A stretch of DNA of 64,000 bases from Castanea sativa (lineage: Eukaryota > Streptophyta > Magnoliopsida > Fagales > Fagaceae): assembly GCF_040712315.1 (NCBI RefSeq), contig NC_134017.1, forward strand, positions 22,283,822-22,347,821. The letters run 5' to 3'. How positions within the stretch are numbered: position 1 is the first letter of the stretch; the number at the start of each line of letters is the position of its first letter. Below are positions 15,098 to 27,603 of the stretch, piece after piece. Both the position numbers and the translations under genes were made by a program. Under the pieces are notes generated by a model. The model ran no database searches. It saw only the letters and a program-made list of their open reading frames with translations, and had not been told where the DNA came from.

Positions 15098-15419
15098 ACT
15101 ACACAAATTTTAGGGAGTCAAGAGTAATATAAGCCCATGTTCAAGATAAATTGGCAAGGATCTCAATGTATAGCCTAATTTATTGCACAATTCTCCAAAT
15201 ACCACTATCCACACAACCTCCATAAGAGATAATATTTATGTCAATAAGATAGAATCAAGTGAATAGAAAAACTAGCTAAATAGAAGACATCAAGTTAAAA
15301 CTACTAGGTAAGTTCGGGTGACATTGCAAGGAGAAAATTGGCATATAAAGATAATTTTCAAACATATATGTTAGTTAACATTGTTTTCAAACTAATTTGC
15401 AAACTAACATCTCAAGGTT

Positions 15420-15660
15420 TTTAAACTCGATTTCACTGTAACAACTCGAAACTCAGAAAATTGAGTTCCACGTGAACTCGACTCTTTAACACTCGATTTC
15501 CCTAAAACAAAAACAGAACCAAAAGGAGAAAATTGGCATAAGACACCCATTTTCAAACATATACGTTAGTTAACATCGTTTTCAAACTAATTAGCAAACT
15601 AACATTTCGAGTTTCTTAGACTCGATTTTACTGTAGCAACTACCAAAACTGTAACACGAA
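15420..15660. repeat. degenerate CTCGATTT repeats upstream of the PMD gene
   Basis: Two similar stretches 180-190 bases apart, each with CATATAYGTTAGTTAACAT, TTTTCAAACTAATT and an ACTCGATTT block, with single CTCGATTT copies around 15427, 15483 and 15620. They share the motif of the palindromic clusters but lack clean second arms. Confidence 0.55.
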
Positions 15661-16159
15661 GCATGGGACTTCATCTAAGTTTTTTTCATCGCTCCTTGAA
15701 ATTTAATTAACAATTGGAGTCTAAAGCTAATTTTGCCACTCTACTACCAAAACGTCACCCGACATTGTGATACAATAATTGTTCAACACCTATAGTATTA
15801 CATGCAACAAAAACAAATTCTTATATATATATATATATATATTATCTATTTCATTAATTATTTATCCAAATTTTTATCAACTGTATTTCTTTTGTAAAAT
15901 AACCCTAAAACTAATCATAAACTAGTCTCAAAAACCAAATCTTGCTGGACTTTGAACATATAGCACAGATTATCCTCCTCCTCCTCAACAAATGCCCTCA
16001 AATTTCATTAGCCAATTAATAGTAAAAATTAAATTATGTAAATACAAAATCAACCATTTATTAACACAAGAATAAATTAAGAACCAGAAAAATAAAGGGG
16101 AAAATTAGTAAAAACTTACCTTTGCAATGGGGATGGTTTGGGTCTTTGGGTCGGATTTG

Positions 16160-16425
16160 GGTGTGTGGAGAGACGGTGGGAGAGTGTTTGAGAGACGGTG
16201 TGGGTGTTTTTGAGAGACGTTGGTGTGACTGACAAAGACGGTGGAGACTGAGAGAGATTTGACAGTGAGAGACGGTGGAGAGACGGTGGAGACTGAGAGA
16301 TTTGACAGTGAGAGACGGTGGAGAGACGGTGGAGAGACGATGGAGAGACGGTAGAGAGACGGTGGAGAGTGAGAGAGATTTGAGAGTCAGACTGAGAGAG
16401 ACGGTGAGAGTGTTTGAAATTGAGG
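16160..16425 (+). repeat. GAGAGACGGTG minisatellite
   Basis: A G-rich tandem array with core GAGAGACGGTG, spaced irregularly by GAGACTGAGAGAGATTTGACAG segments, about 15 cores. It lies 1.1 kb upstream of the PMD start codon and just inside the right palindromic cluster. Confidence 0.85.
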
Positions 16426-16447
16426 GATTAAGTGAAAGTTAGCTTCA

Positions 16448-16622
16448 AAGAAATCGAGTTCAATGGACTCGATTTACTATTGTCCTAATTCGAGTCCAAT
16501 GGACTCGATTTTTAGGTCGACGTGGACTCCCTGTCCACGTCAGCTGCTGCCAGATGAACAAATCGAGTCCATTGAACTCGATTTCTTTGCCCAAAATCGA
16601 GTTCTCTGGACTCGATTTGTTA
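16448..16622. repeat. right cluster of CTCGA palindromes
   Basis: Four units of about 25 bases with consensus CGAGTYCA-N-TGRACTCG flanked by AAAT and ATTT, near 16451, 16482, 16560 and 16594. The second is a perfect 9-base-arm palindrome (TCGAGTCCA A TGGACTCGA). A separate short palindrome (GACGTGGACTCCCTGTCCACGTC) lies between units two and three. The sequence ends in a T/A-rich segment and then the LINE. Confidence 0.85.
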
Positions 16623-16835
16623 GAAACCAAATTTGTTTCAAACCTTCGTTTACTAATGATATAGTTTTGATTTTATAGTTATTTTAAAAAAAAATTCACT
16701 GATATGGTATGGTCTTTCTAGGCGGGCTGGTGTTTGCAGCTGGGCCTTCTTTTTTGTGTACTTCCTTACTTATTTATTGAAAATACTTTTTATCTTTTTT
16801 TTTTTTTTTGGTTAAAGGGAAACAGCTACAAAACG

Positions 16836-19800
16836 TTATCTCACACAAGCAGTGAGACCAGTTCCAGTACTTCTAGTTACATACATGCCAGCCATATCCA
16901 TATTTACTAAATACAAAACATCAAGGCTTGGAGGAGAACTAAAAACAACAAAATCTTCCTCCATGGTACTCCCCCACCTTGCAAGTGCATCCGCGCATCG
17001 ATTGCCTTCCCTATGCACATGCACCACTTGAACTCGAGGAATTCTTCTTAGCAAGCACCTGCAGTCGCATAAAAGAGGAGAGTATGGTTTATTAGTGTCC
17101 ACATTAGAGTTTACAAGATCAACCACAACCCGTGCATCCTACTCCACAATCAAATTCTGAATCCCTTCACTTAAAGCTAACTTTAGACCGTCCATTAAAG
17201 CCCAGAACTCAACTGAAACGCTGGTGGCAAAACCAATGGATCTCGCATATCCTTTAAGCCACTTCCCATTGCAGTCTCTAATTAATCCACCACCTCCAAC
17301 TTTACCTAGCTTCCCACAAGAAGCTCCGTCCAAATTGAGCTTGAACTACCCTTCAGGAGGTTTGGACCACTTCACCTGCATTACAACTCTCTGATTCACT
17401 TTCCTCATTTTTCCAACACAATAGAAATATCCATGGCTTGACTTAAACAAAGCCCATGAAGATTAGTGTTAAGTGGAGTATTATCAAAAACCACTCGGTT
17501 ACAGTGCTTCCATAGATTCCAAATAGCAAAAGGGAAAATAACACTCCAAGGCACATGGCTATGATGAGTTCGATCACTGTGACAATTATCATATAACCAA
17601 TCAGCCAAACTTTGGTTATGCATGGGCGGTATGATATGGGGAGACCGAATCTTGAACCAAAACTAGCGAGCAAATAAACATTCCCTCTGCAAGTGATCTA
17701 TGGTTTCACCTTGCTGCTTGCAAATAGGGCATAAAGGGTTACAATTGATACCCCTGCCCGCAAGAACCTCCCTCACAGGTACACTATTGTGCATACATAA
17801 CTAGAGATAGCTCATAATCTTGGGAATAGTATCCAACTTCCAAATCCAAGCACCCTTGAACATATTTTCCACTCCCACTTCAACCTTAATACTCAGGTAA
17901 GCCAAGTTAGTGGAAAAAACGCCATCCTTTGTAAATTTCCACAATAAAACATCCTCTCCAATACCATACTCTTGAACTGGTATTGCTCGAATTTTCTCCT
18001 TTATGCACGGAGGCAAGGCAAAGGACAAACTCTCCCACCTCCAATCATTGTTAGTCTGAAAGTCAGCAATGGTTAGCTACATATCCTCCCTTGTTAAAGG
18101 CCCCTCAATAAGCCCCTTTAAGGCTTACCCACAAATCCAATTGTCCATCCAAACACTCTTCCTGGAGCTATTCCCAATCCTTCACCATATTCCTTTAGAG
18201 AAGTAAGGGATGCCAACCTTGATAGCGTTCCAATTAGGAGAAGAAGGAAGACGATCATGGTTATTAGATCTGCTTCTGGCATTAGAACAATACTTAGTTA
18301 ATAGCACGCTTGCCCATAAAGCCTCCTTTTCATGGTACATACGCCAATTTAGCTTGGCCAGTAGGGCTAAATTCTGGCAGACTGAATCCCTAGACCGCCT
18401 TCTTCCATGGGTCTTTTGACTTTTTCCCATCCAACTAGATGCATTCTTCGCTTCTCATCGGTTGACTCCCATAAAAAATCTTTGTTTATTTTATCCAATT
18501 TATCACACAAATGAATTGGTAAGACAGCTCCTTGCATAACATGGTTTGGTATAGCTGACATCACGGACTTCACCAAAACCGCTCTTCCCTTAAAGGATAA
18601 AAATTTGGTCTTCCGTCCAACCAATTTCTTCATAACCCGGTTAGCCACAAAATTAAATTGCCCCCTAATTGCTCCTTTATGTTTAAGGGGAAACCCCAAA
18701 TACTTCCCAAAATTATTCTTTTCAAGCATACCTAGCTTTTCACAGATTTCCCCCTTCAAATCAGCTCCAACATTTGGGGAAAAATATATTCTGGATTTAG
18801 CACAGCTGATTTTTTGTCCCGATTCCATCCAAAAAGTCCGTAACACCTCAGCTAATTTCACCAATCTCATTAGTAACCTTTGCAAACAAGATGAGATCAT
18901 CAGCGAAAAATTAGTGAGAAATTTTGATATTCCCACGTGATGCCTTAAGGGGACACCACAAATCTTTGAAACACTTTTCTTCAATAAGACATCCTAAGTA
19001 CTCCATACACATGATAAATAGGTACGGAGACAAAGGGTCTGCTTGCCTAATGCCCCTTAAGGGGTTAAAAGATTTAAGAGCACACCCATTCACCAACACA
19101 GACAAGGATGAGGTTGAAATACAACTCATAATCAACTTGATGATGTTATGTGGAAATCAGAAGGCTTGGAGCACTTTGTGTATAAAACTCCATTCCAATC
19201 TATCATAAGCTTTTTCGAGATCAACCTTTACAGCCATATAACCCTCACGTCCCTTCATTCTATCCGTTGTATATATTAGTTCTTAAGCAATTACTACATT
19301 ATCAACTCCTCTCCTCCCCGGAATAAAGGCAGTCAGAATTGGAGATATGAGGTTATTGAGAAGTGGCCTGATCCTAGCAACTAGCACCTTTGAAATAACT
19401 TTGTACACAGAATTACATAAGCTGATAGGCTTGTAATTGGCTAGAGACTCGGGATTATTACACTTTGGAATGAGGGTAATCAGAGTACTGTTCAAATAGG
19501 CTGGAATGATACCATGAGCAAAAGCCTTCTTAACTTCATGACACGCAGAAGCTTGCACATCATGCCAAAAAGGTTTAAGAGACCATAAGGCAGCCCTAAT
19601 CTCTTCCTCATCTACCTTTCTACCCATATTACACCTCTCCTCTTCAGAAAGCATGCAGCAAGAGAAATTCATAACAAGGGAACGTATATAAGCCATGGAT
19701 AATTCTGAAGTATACAATTTAGAAAACTCACGCTGAATATGTTCCTTGATCTTAGCCTCCTCATAAAGCCATTCAACAGTCCCATGCATAATGCATTTGA

Positions 19801-21000
19801 TTTTATTTCTCTATCTCCTTACCACAGTTGTGATATGAAAGTATGAGGTGTTATGATCCCCAAACGCGGCAGCATTTAGCCTGGATTTTAGTGCCCAGAA
19901 CTCCTCCTCTTGTAACATAATTAAGGCATGCTCCTTAATCAAAAGTTTCTCCAACCTAAGAAGGGCTTCACTTGGGTTGCAAGCAATAGCTTTTTGAACT
20001 CCACCCAATCTAGCTAGCACCCTTCTTTTCCTTGCAAACAAATTCCCAAATTCTTCAAAGTTCCACTTCTTCACTTTAATGGTAAAATCAGAAATGGCTG
20101 TAGATAGAGACCTATCTCCAGACCAAGCTTCCTCAACCACCTTTGGGTATTGTGGGTGCAGTAATTACATGGTATGGAAACGAAAGGGTTTATTAGTGAC
20201 ATTTGCTCTAGTACCCAATAACTCAATTAACACTGGACAGTGAACCGAGAAGGTCCTGGGGAGATGAGTAACAGTAGATTCAGGATATAATAATCTCCAA
20301 CTAGGATTGGCAAAACATCTATCAAGCCTTTCAAGCATGAGGCTTGTGACAGGCCTCTTGTTAGTCCAAGTAAATTTTGGGCCAGCAAAGCCCAAATCCA
20401 AAAACTTGCAATTGTCTAGACATTCTTTAAATTCCAATGCCCTATTTAAATTTATCTGATTCCCTCCAAATTTATCCTTACTACTCAACACTTCATTAAA
20501 ATCACCAAGCATCAACCAGGGAAGATTGTGGAGTTTAGCAATTTCCGAGAGATTAGACCAGACTAATCTTCTCTCAACCAGACGAGGACTCGCATAAATA
20601 GCTGAAATAAACTAGTTCAAATTAGAGTGACATACCTTAATTGTGGCATGAATTTCCTGCTTCATAGCAGCAAGGAGATCAATATCAACTTCCTCATTTT
20701 TCCACAACACCCAAAGGCCTCCAGCATAACTGTGGCATTAATCATTATTACAGCATCCACCATAGGCCACTCAAACCTCCTCAGAAGGTCCTTGGACAAG
20801 CTCCACTCCGATTTCCATATCATCATGTATTTGAGAATCCCCAATGTATCCTCTCTGCAACATATCAATAGGTCGCATCACTTGACTGGGACTAGAATCT
20901 GTATCAACTTCAACATAGGATGATTCCCTATGTGAGTCAAAGCTGATCCTCAGAAGTCCACAATCCTCCTCTCTTGAATGATCCATCCTGATTCGTCAAA
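16836..21000 (-). pseudogene. LINE ORF2 (endonuclease, reverse transcriptase, RNase H)
   Basis: Broken into about ten open pieces. Endonuclease: MMLGDFNEVLSSKDKFGG (20515), FAGPKFTWTNKRP, and SVHCP where SDHCP is expected, so a catalytic Asp is lost. Reverse transcriptase: about 19789-18367, with LANYKPISLCNSVYKVISKV, LRGIRQADPLSPYLFIMCME and the FADDLILFAK catalytic box near 18880 in a shifted frame. zf-RVT region: about 18030-17640. RNase H: 17333-16836 (GGGGLIRDCNGKWLKGYA, VSVEFWALMDGLKLAL, VHVHREGNRCADALARWG). Several frameshifts and stops make it inactive. Confidence 0.88.
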
Positions 21001-21726
21001 GTAGGGCACGATTGATGGCCTCCTCTACCTACTTAAAATCTCTACCTCCTCCCATGACAGTAGTGGAGTATTGGTGATGAACCTCCACCATGAATTGGGT
21101 GTTTGAGCCCACACTAAGTGATCCAATGCGAGGTTCCCTGTTCTAATACCGGTGGGAGTTATAGGAAAAAGGTGATTCCAAGCATTGCATAGCGTCGGAT
21201 CGAACCACCCCGGTGTCTCCATCGAAGCAGCTCTTATCTAAGCAATCATCTCGTCGGATATTACCACCACCCTGTTCCTGTGCTAGAATGCCCATCTTGA
21301 CCGAGGAAGAGGCATTAAACCTAGGAACCTTGTTTCCATTAAAACCAACTTGAGCGCTTGTTGTAGTAGACAAAGCTTGAATATTCAAGCTTCTGCTTCC
21401 TGATGGTGCAACTTGGTGCTTCAATATTTTAGGAGTTTTAATCCCAAGACTCCTAGATGGCTGTGGTTTTGAATTCTGGGATACTTTATTAAAAGAAGCC
21501 TCTGGTGTCTTATAATGAATAACAGCTAAAGAATCCTCTTGGCACGCTTTAGGAGATAACGTGTCATGCTCCGCATAAGAAACTCCCTCACCCAACACTT
21601 GTGTAGTCCCATCCTCACGTGCCGGATCAGATACATTTGCTTCTAAAATCCCAAAAGGAGATTTGGTTGTCACATCAACATCCACTGCTTGAAATTTGGA
21701 TTTCCCTTTTTGCCCTTCTAAACCCG

Positions 21727-22731
21727 TTACACCCTTGACTTGCATGGATCCTCATCCATTACGAGCAAAGTTTCATCTCCTTGTAACCAACATCCACGGC
21801 CAATAGTTGGGATTGGACTGAGTTTCTTGACTAACTTCTTGGGCTTTGGGGTCATCACCATGTTTTCCATTCTTTTCACTTTGTTTGACACTGTAGCTGC
21901 ACTTGTCCTGAGTATGGCCAAGACGGCCACAGCTAAAACGTAGCGCAGAAATACCCTCATATAATACAGCTTGTCTGCACTTTTCAATTCTTATCATGTT
22001 GATAAGGAGCTTTTCTAAATCCACTTGAATACATAACCTTGCATAACTACCCCTTGAACTAGAGGCCATGTAAGCATCTATGCTCAAAACTGGACCAATG
22101 GCACTGCCAATTTCTCTTAGGACTGCTCCATCATAAAACTCTATAGGTAGTTCAAGAAATCTAATCCAAACTACCACAGATGTTAGTTTAGCTTCAGAAG
22201 CTTTAAAATAAGGCTCCCAAGGTCTGATGGCAAGGAAATGTCCTCCAATAAACCAAGGACCTCCTTTCAACACCTTATCAAAATCATCATCACAACTAAA
22301 CCTTACCAAAAGAAATCCCTTCCCAAATCTACACAATCCATTTTCACCGTTGGTTTCCACAATTTGTTGATTTTAAAAGTTAGGTAGTTGTAACCAACAA
22401 TCCTACCAAAAACTTTTACAATCAACGCCTTGGACCAAGGCTCCCTTATACGCCTCATAGTCTCTTTAGACAAAGTAATATCAACCATACCTTCAATAAG
22501 GGGCTCCAAATCAGCCTCTTCTTCTTCCTCATCTGCTCTCACAATATCAAACTTAAAGGCCTGTTCATATGCACCTGGTATCTCCCCCACTAAAGTGTCT
22601 CTATAACTCAGAGGCACACGAGGTTGAAAGGCTTGCCTTACACCAACATGCTCTTTAACCCTTTTCACACTACGCCCTAACTCCTCTTCTTCTTCCCTTG
22701 AGCGAGGAGGTTCAGAGTACTCAACTTCCAT
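21727..22731 (-). pseudogene. LINE ORF1 (DUF4283 and zinc knuckle)
   Basis: Starts at ATG 22731 with an acidic leader and a DUF4283-type region (LIEGMVDITLSKETMRRI, then shifted KGFLLVRFSCDDDFDKVLKG, GPWFIGGHFLAIRPWEP). DUF4283 with a CCHC knuckle is the usual nucleic-acid-binding ORF1 of plant L1 elements. The knuckle reads RFSCGRLGHTQDKC, so the first Cys has become Arg. One frameshift lies near 22330 and another near 21770, after which a Ser/Lys-rich stretch runs on to about 21143. Confidence 0.85.
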
Positions 22732-22786
22732 GGCTTTTCTTTGTTAATTTTTTTTTTTTTACAATTGAAGTCTACTTTTATCTTTT

Positions 22787-23899
22787 ATATCAAAAAAAAA
22801 TTATATAAATAAATAAAGAATGAAAAGTGGTACTTTATCAATACAAATATTTTAAGAGCTTCCTTGTAATTTTTTGATTTGATCAACTTTTCATCTGTTT
22901 TTAACCTCATCATTTGTTTCCTTTTTCTTTTTAAATATCATCGTGTTTAAGAAATAACACAACAATTATTTTCTAATTATCATATTTAGAAACTAGTCCT
23001 AAGCTCCTAAACAACTTTTCTTTTTTATTATTAGAAACAAACACGTATACACACACAAGAGAGAGGGAAAAGAGTTTTAACGCAAAGGCATACCACAACT
23101 CCACTCAAAAGTCATGACAACTTTTACGGGAGGATGAAGTAAGTTAAATTACACAAGACACACTCTCTTAAACAATGTGGGACAATTACCCATTCTTCTT
23201 TTTGAGAAACAAACACACACACAAGAGAGAGGTAAAAGGAGCTCATAAACAACTTCGAAGTTAACTAAAACAATTTGTAAACTAGTATGGATAGACCGAA
23301 TGTTAATTAAAAATAATTTTAACAAGAATTTAGATTAAAGTGGTTTCGTTATTGAACCAACAACTCACCAAATTCCTAGTACATCCAAGAAGCCCCAAAT
23401 CCTTGATATGGCCAAGAAAAATTGAACTACTTTGGGCCCAGGAAGAAAAGGGAATGAACTCGAGCCAACCCAATCCATCTTTTGTTTGGTTGCGGGTAAA
23501 TTTTGGGTAATGGCAATATTGTTACCCATATTCACTCTAATAATTCCTCTGTTCTTGAGGTTCGCTTTTGTTTTGAGTTTTTCATTTGGTTGCAGAAGAA
23601 TATGCAGGAAAAGAAAAAAAAATTATTATTTTACTTTGTTTTTGTTTTTGTTTTTTGGGAAGACATGGTTTTTTTTTTGACACATAAAGACATGGTTGTT
23701 GATCACTACATTAAAGGAATGTTTTTTATCATGGAATATACTAGAATTTTTCAATGGCATTTTTTTTCCAAGTGTAAGAAATTAAAATGGGTAAAATATC
23801 AAATGGGTTTTACCCTTTTTTTTTATTTTAGGAAATGGGTTTTACTTAATTAGGATGATTGTAAGGCTATTTAGAATTTCGGACTTACTTATTCTCAAT

Positions 23900-23931
<32 letters not shown>

Positions 23932-24180
23932 TTTTTTTTTTGACTTACTATCAGGTTTCATCTATGGAAGTGGGAGAGAAAGAGAGAACCTCAAATTTGG
24001 GGAAGCAGAAGTGAAAAAAGAAAAGAGAAACGAGAGAAATAGGGAAGCACGCAAATTGCCAGCATGCCAAATTTATGAACCTTGGATGAAATGAACGGCT
24101 GATCTCAATCCCTGCTTTACCATGCTTTTTTTTTTCCTACTCCCAAAAGGCATGAATACTTTCGCACTAATTAACAAAAG
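22787..24180. other. AT-rich intergenic DNA, no gene recognised
   Basis: Contains two copies of a short ACACACACAAGAGAGAGG motif (about 23050 and 23218), a poly-A plus (TA)n tract at 23899-23940 and long T-runs. The plus-strand open frames at 23432-24094 are low-complexity and resemble nothing known. Confidence 0.5.
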
Positions 24181-24350
24181 CAATATATTTAAAAGAGAAG
24201 AGTTTAAATTCAATATTGCCAATAACAAATAAAGTGATTATAAGCCCAATCACAAAGATTTAAAAGGCAACAATTCAAAAGTACTCTATCAGCCCAATAA
24301 CAAGGATTTAAAAAGCTAACACTTTCATCCCATTAACACAAAATATCTCT

Positions 24351-25746
24351 CTAATCTCCTCCTCCTCCATCATCGTTGTTTCCACCATCATCGTTTTCTC
24401 CACTGTCAGAGACTCCGCCTCCGCCTCCTCCACTACCACCACCGCCTCCTCCACCTCTTCTGCTGCCACCGCCAAGAGGGCATCCATATTGTCTAAGGTA
24501 CGTCATATCTTCCAACATCCAAAAGACATAGGGCAGCATTTTCAAGACTGCGTCTGAAATAATTTCAAGCTTAGTTGAGTTGTTATCAACCTTTGATCCC
24601 ATTTCAATGTTATCAAGCCCAAACAGAGCCTTGCGTATCTCTTCTTTAGCCTCTCCGAGGCTTTTCTTTTTGTCCACTAAATGATAAATCCTCCCAACAC
24701 TTTTGAGTCCCAATTCCGTCGTTCCATCGTATACACCAAATTTGGATAGTCTGTTGAATAATTTGTCCTTACCACCTAACAATACAATAAAACCAAATCA
24801 GAATTCAATAAGAATATAATGAATATAATTTTCAAAAAAAAAATCATTTATATACATGTTTTGGTTTATTATGCAAGATTACTTATACTCTGTATGATAC
24901 ATTGTAAAACAGAGCAAGCGTATACACATTAAAACCTACACTTCTTCCACCCCACCAACCATACTCTATATCGTACATTGTAAAACAAAGCAAGCATATA
25001 CACATTACTAACGATATCAAATAGGAAATAAAATAATCCAAATACGAAAATACAGATATGAAAAATCATGTACCTCTCAATTTTTTTAATTTAGCCAACC
25101 TCTCTTCAATTTCAGTCTTAGCATTATAACTTTCACCATAGTACACTGTTTTCCATTTTTTTTCTTCTCTAAGTACTTCTCACCATACAACATCTTCTTA
25201 AATTTGGTTAAGGAATTGTCTAAAACACACAGAGAAAACAAATTTCAAAAATAAAAAGCACAACTACAAATCACTACAAGAAAAATGACTTAATACAACG
25301 AAAAAAGAAGTTGCAATAACAACTAATGTTGTTGTAATAGGTGTTATTGCAACGACAAAAAAGTCGGTGCAAGCTGTTGTAATAAACTCTGAGGCAATAG
25401 GATTTTGCAACACTAGATTTTCGTTGCAATAAATTTCACATATAGCAACGATTTACTTTGAAAATCTCGTTGCAATAGGTTGATTTTTTTATTAAAAAAA
25501 ATAATTACAAATTTTTTAAAAAAAATTAAAAATAAATAAATCATTTTTTAAATAATAATTTTTTCATGAACCAGTTTCGCAATTCAAAAACCATATCTAG
25601 GAAATTTCTAAAATAAAAAGCACACCTACAAATGATATTTAAAGAACATAAATATGAAGTAGTTTTTTGAAAATATAAGTAAAATTACCATGGTATTTGT
25701 AATTCTCTTCACCATAAAGGAACTTCATAAGCTTGTTTCGATTCTA
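24351..25746 (-). pseudogene. unknown small gene, tandem copy A, frameshifted
   Basis: Predicted exons: up to 25689 (NKLMKFLYGEENYKYH; 5' part cut at the duplication junction), 25219-25074 (starting DNSLTKFKKMLYGEKYLE) and 24775-24351 (KDKLFNRLSKFGVYDGTTEL to a Gly-rich, Asp-ending tail). I do not recognise the family. The first two exons share a K-x-L/M-YGE motif, as if one exon arose by duplication. A run of eight A in the second exon is one base shorter than the matching stretch in copy B and shifts the frame. The 3' flank continues the homology with copy C (TTATTGGGCT, GGGCTTATAATC, GGCAATATTGAATTTAAACT). Confidence 0.6.
25272..25500 (+). mobile_element. CACTA-type terminal sequence in the intron of copy A
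   Basis: Starts CACTACAAGAAAAATGAC, the hallmark terminus of dicot CACTA (En/Spm) elements, followed by short subterminal repeats around GTTGCAATA and TTGCAAC. No opposite terminus is visible. A direct repeat of the flank (AAATAAAAAGCACA-CTACAAAT) occurs at about 25249 and 25607. Confidence 0.6.
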
Positions 25747-25808
25747 TTAGCCCAATAACAAGGATTTAAAAAGCTAACACTTTCATCCCATTAACATAAA
25801 ATATCTCT

Positions 25809-27203
25809 CTAATCTCCTCCTCCTCCATCATCGTTGTTTCCACCATCATCATTTTCTCCACTATCAAAGACTCCGCCTTCACCTCCGCCTCCTCCACTAC
25901 CACCACCTCCTTTGCTGCCGCCGCCATGAGGGCATCCATATTGTCTAAAGTACATCATATCTTCCAACATCCGGAGGACATAGGGCAGCATTTTCAAGAC
26001 TGCGTCTGCAATAATTTCAAGCTTAGTTGAGTTGTGATCAACCTTTGATCCCATTTCGATGTTATCAAGCCCCAACATAGTCTTGCGTATCTCTTCTTTA
26101 GCCTCTCCGAGGCTGTTCTTTTTGTCCACTAAATGATAAATCCTCCCAACACTTTTGAGTCCCAATTCCATCGTTCCATCGTGTACACCAAATTTGGACA
26201 GTCTGTTGAATAATTTGTCCTTATCACCTAACAATACAATACAACCAAATCAGAATTCAATAAAAATATTGAATGTAATTTTCAATAAAAAAAATCATTT
26301 ATATACATGTTTTAGTTTATTATGCAACATTACTTATACTCTGTATGATACATTGTAAAACAGAGCAAGCGTATACACATTAAAACCTACACTTCTTCCA
26401 CCCAACCAACCATACTCTATATCATACATTGTAAAACAAAGCTAGCATATACACATTACTAACGATATCAAATAGGAAATAAAATAATCCAAATACGAAA
26501 AAACAGATATGAAAAATCATGTACCTCTCGATTTTCTTAATTTAGCCAACCTCTCTTCAATCTCAGTCTTAGCATTGTAACTTTCACCATAGTACATTGT
26601 TATCCACTTTTTTCTCCTCTCTAAGTACTTCTCACTGTACAACATCTTCTTAAATTTGGTTAAGGAATTGTCTAAAACACATAGAGAAAACAAATTTCAG
26701 AAATAAAAAGCACAACTACAAATCACTACAAGAAAAAAGACTTAATACAACGAAAAAAGTCGTTGCAATAACAACTAATGTCGTAGTAATAGGTGTTATT
26801 GCAATGACAAAAAGTCGATGCAAGCCGTTGTAATAAACCCCGAGGCAATAGGTTTATGCAACACTAGATTTTCGTTGCAATAAATTTCACATATAGCAAC
26901 GATTTACTTTGAAAATCTCGTTGCAATAGGTTGATTTTTTTTATTAAAAAAAATAATTACAAATTTTTTTAAAATTTTTAAAAATAATTAAATCATTTTT
27001 TAAATAATAATTTTTTCAATAACCAGTTTTGCAATTCAAACACCATATCTAGGAAATTTCAGAAATAAAAGGCACAACTACAAATGATATTTAAAGAACA
27101 TAAATATGAAGTAGTTTTTTGAAAATATAAGTAATATTACCATGATATTTGTAATTCTCTTCACCATAAAGGAACTTCATAAGCTTGTTTCGATTCTTGG
27201 CTT
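25809..27203 (-). CDS. unknown small gene, tandem copy B, reading frame intact over three exons
   Basis: Exons 27203-27141 (AKNRNKLMKFLYGEENYKYH), 26671-26526 (DNSLTKFKKMLYSEKYLERR to RLAKLRKSRG) and 26227-25809 (DKDKLFNRLSKFGVHDGTME to the tail). Phases match across both introns. The visible protein is about 208 residues: a Lys/Glu-rich helical first half, a middle with ELGLKSVGRIYHLVDKKNSL and KLEIIADAVLKMLPYVLRML, then poly-Gly and an acidic GENDDGGNNDDGGGGD end. No signal peptide or catalytic motif is seen. The first visible exon starts in mid-frame, so an upstream exon with the start codon is missing or not recognised. I cannot assign a function. Confidence 0.55.
26724..26945 (+). mobile_element. 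CACTA-type terminal sequence in the intron of copy B
   Basis: Same terminus (CACTACAAGAAAAAAGAC) and subterminal repeats as in copy A at the equivalent position, so the insertion predates the tandem duplication. Confidence 0.6.
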
Positions 27204-27489
27204 CTATACAACACATAAAAGAAATATATGACAAAAAGCAATGAATCTTTTTCTATTACTGTGAATCGTGAAACTCCATAACTTTTTTTCCACAACGCTA
27301 ACGTGGCAAACTATGAATGGTTAACCATCACTCACATATGGACCCACTATTTTTTCTTCACCAGTCACACTATGACACATAAAAATTGTGGCAAGAAGTT
27401 GTAAAAAAAAATACAAAAAAGAAAAAGATTAAATAATTTAGTTACTTCTCCCCGCGAGTAAGCCTACTTTCCTTTCACTCTAAAATAGA

Positions 27490-27552
27490 ATCTCCTCTCT
27501 CTCTCTCTAACTAAATAGCTATCTGCTCTCGCTCTCTCTCTCTCTCTCTCAC
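27490..27552 (+). repeat. (CT)n microsatellite upstream of copy C
   Basis: Two CT-rich runs, typical of plant 5' leaders, followed by CCTATATAACAC at about 27557, a possible TATA box for the plus-strand copy C. Confidence 0.6.
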
Positions 27553-27603
27553 AGCCTCCTATATAACACTACTATTTCTCTCCCTTAATATCATTCTCTA
27601 TAT

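Larger units (their letters stand above)
16785..22786 (-). mobile_element. L1-type LINE, near full length
   Basis: About 6 kb non-LTR retrotransposon, in 5' to 3' order on the minus strand: ORF1 with DUF4283 and zinc knuckle, apurinic endonuclease, reverse transcriptase, zf-RVT and RNase H. The 3' end is marked by a run of T on the plus strand (16795-16809), the expected A-tail. ACTTTTTATCTTTT at 16785 and ACTTTTATCTTTT at 22774 flank the element, a probable target-site duplication with one indel. Confidence 0.88.
24291..27203. repeat. tandem duplication, unit about 1,458 bp
   Basis: Copy A is 24291 to about 25746 and copy B 25749 to about 27203. The shared start AGCCCAATAACAAGGATTTA occurs at 24291 and 25749. 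Both copies hold the same gene, introns and CACTA-like end. They differ by scattered substitutions and small indels, so the duplication is young. Confidence 0.93.
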
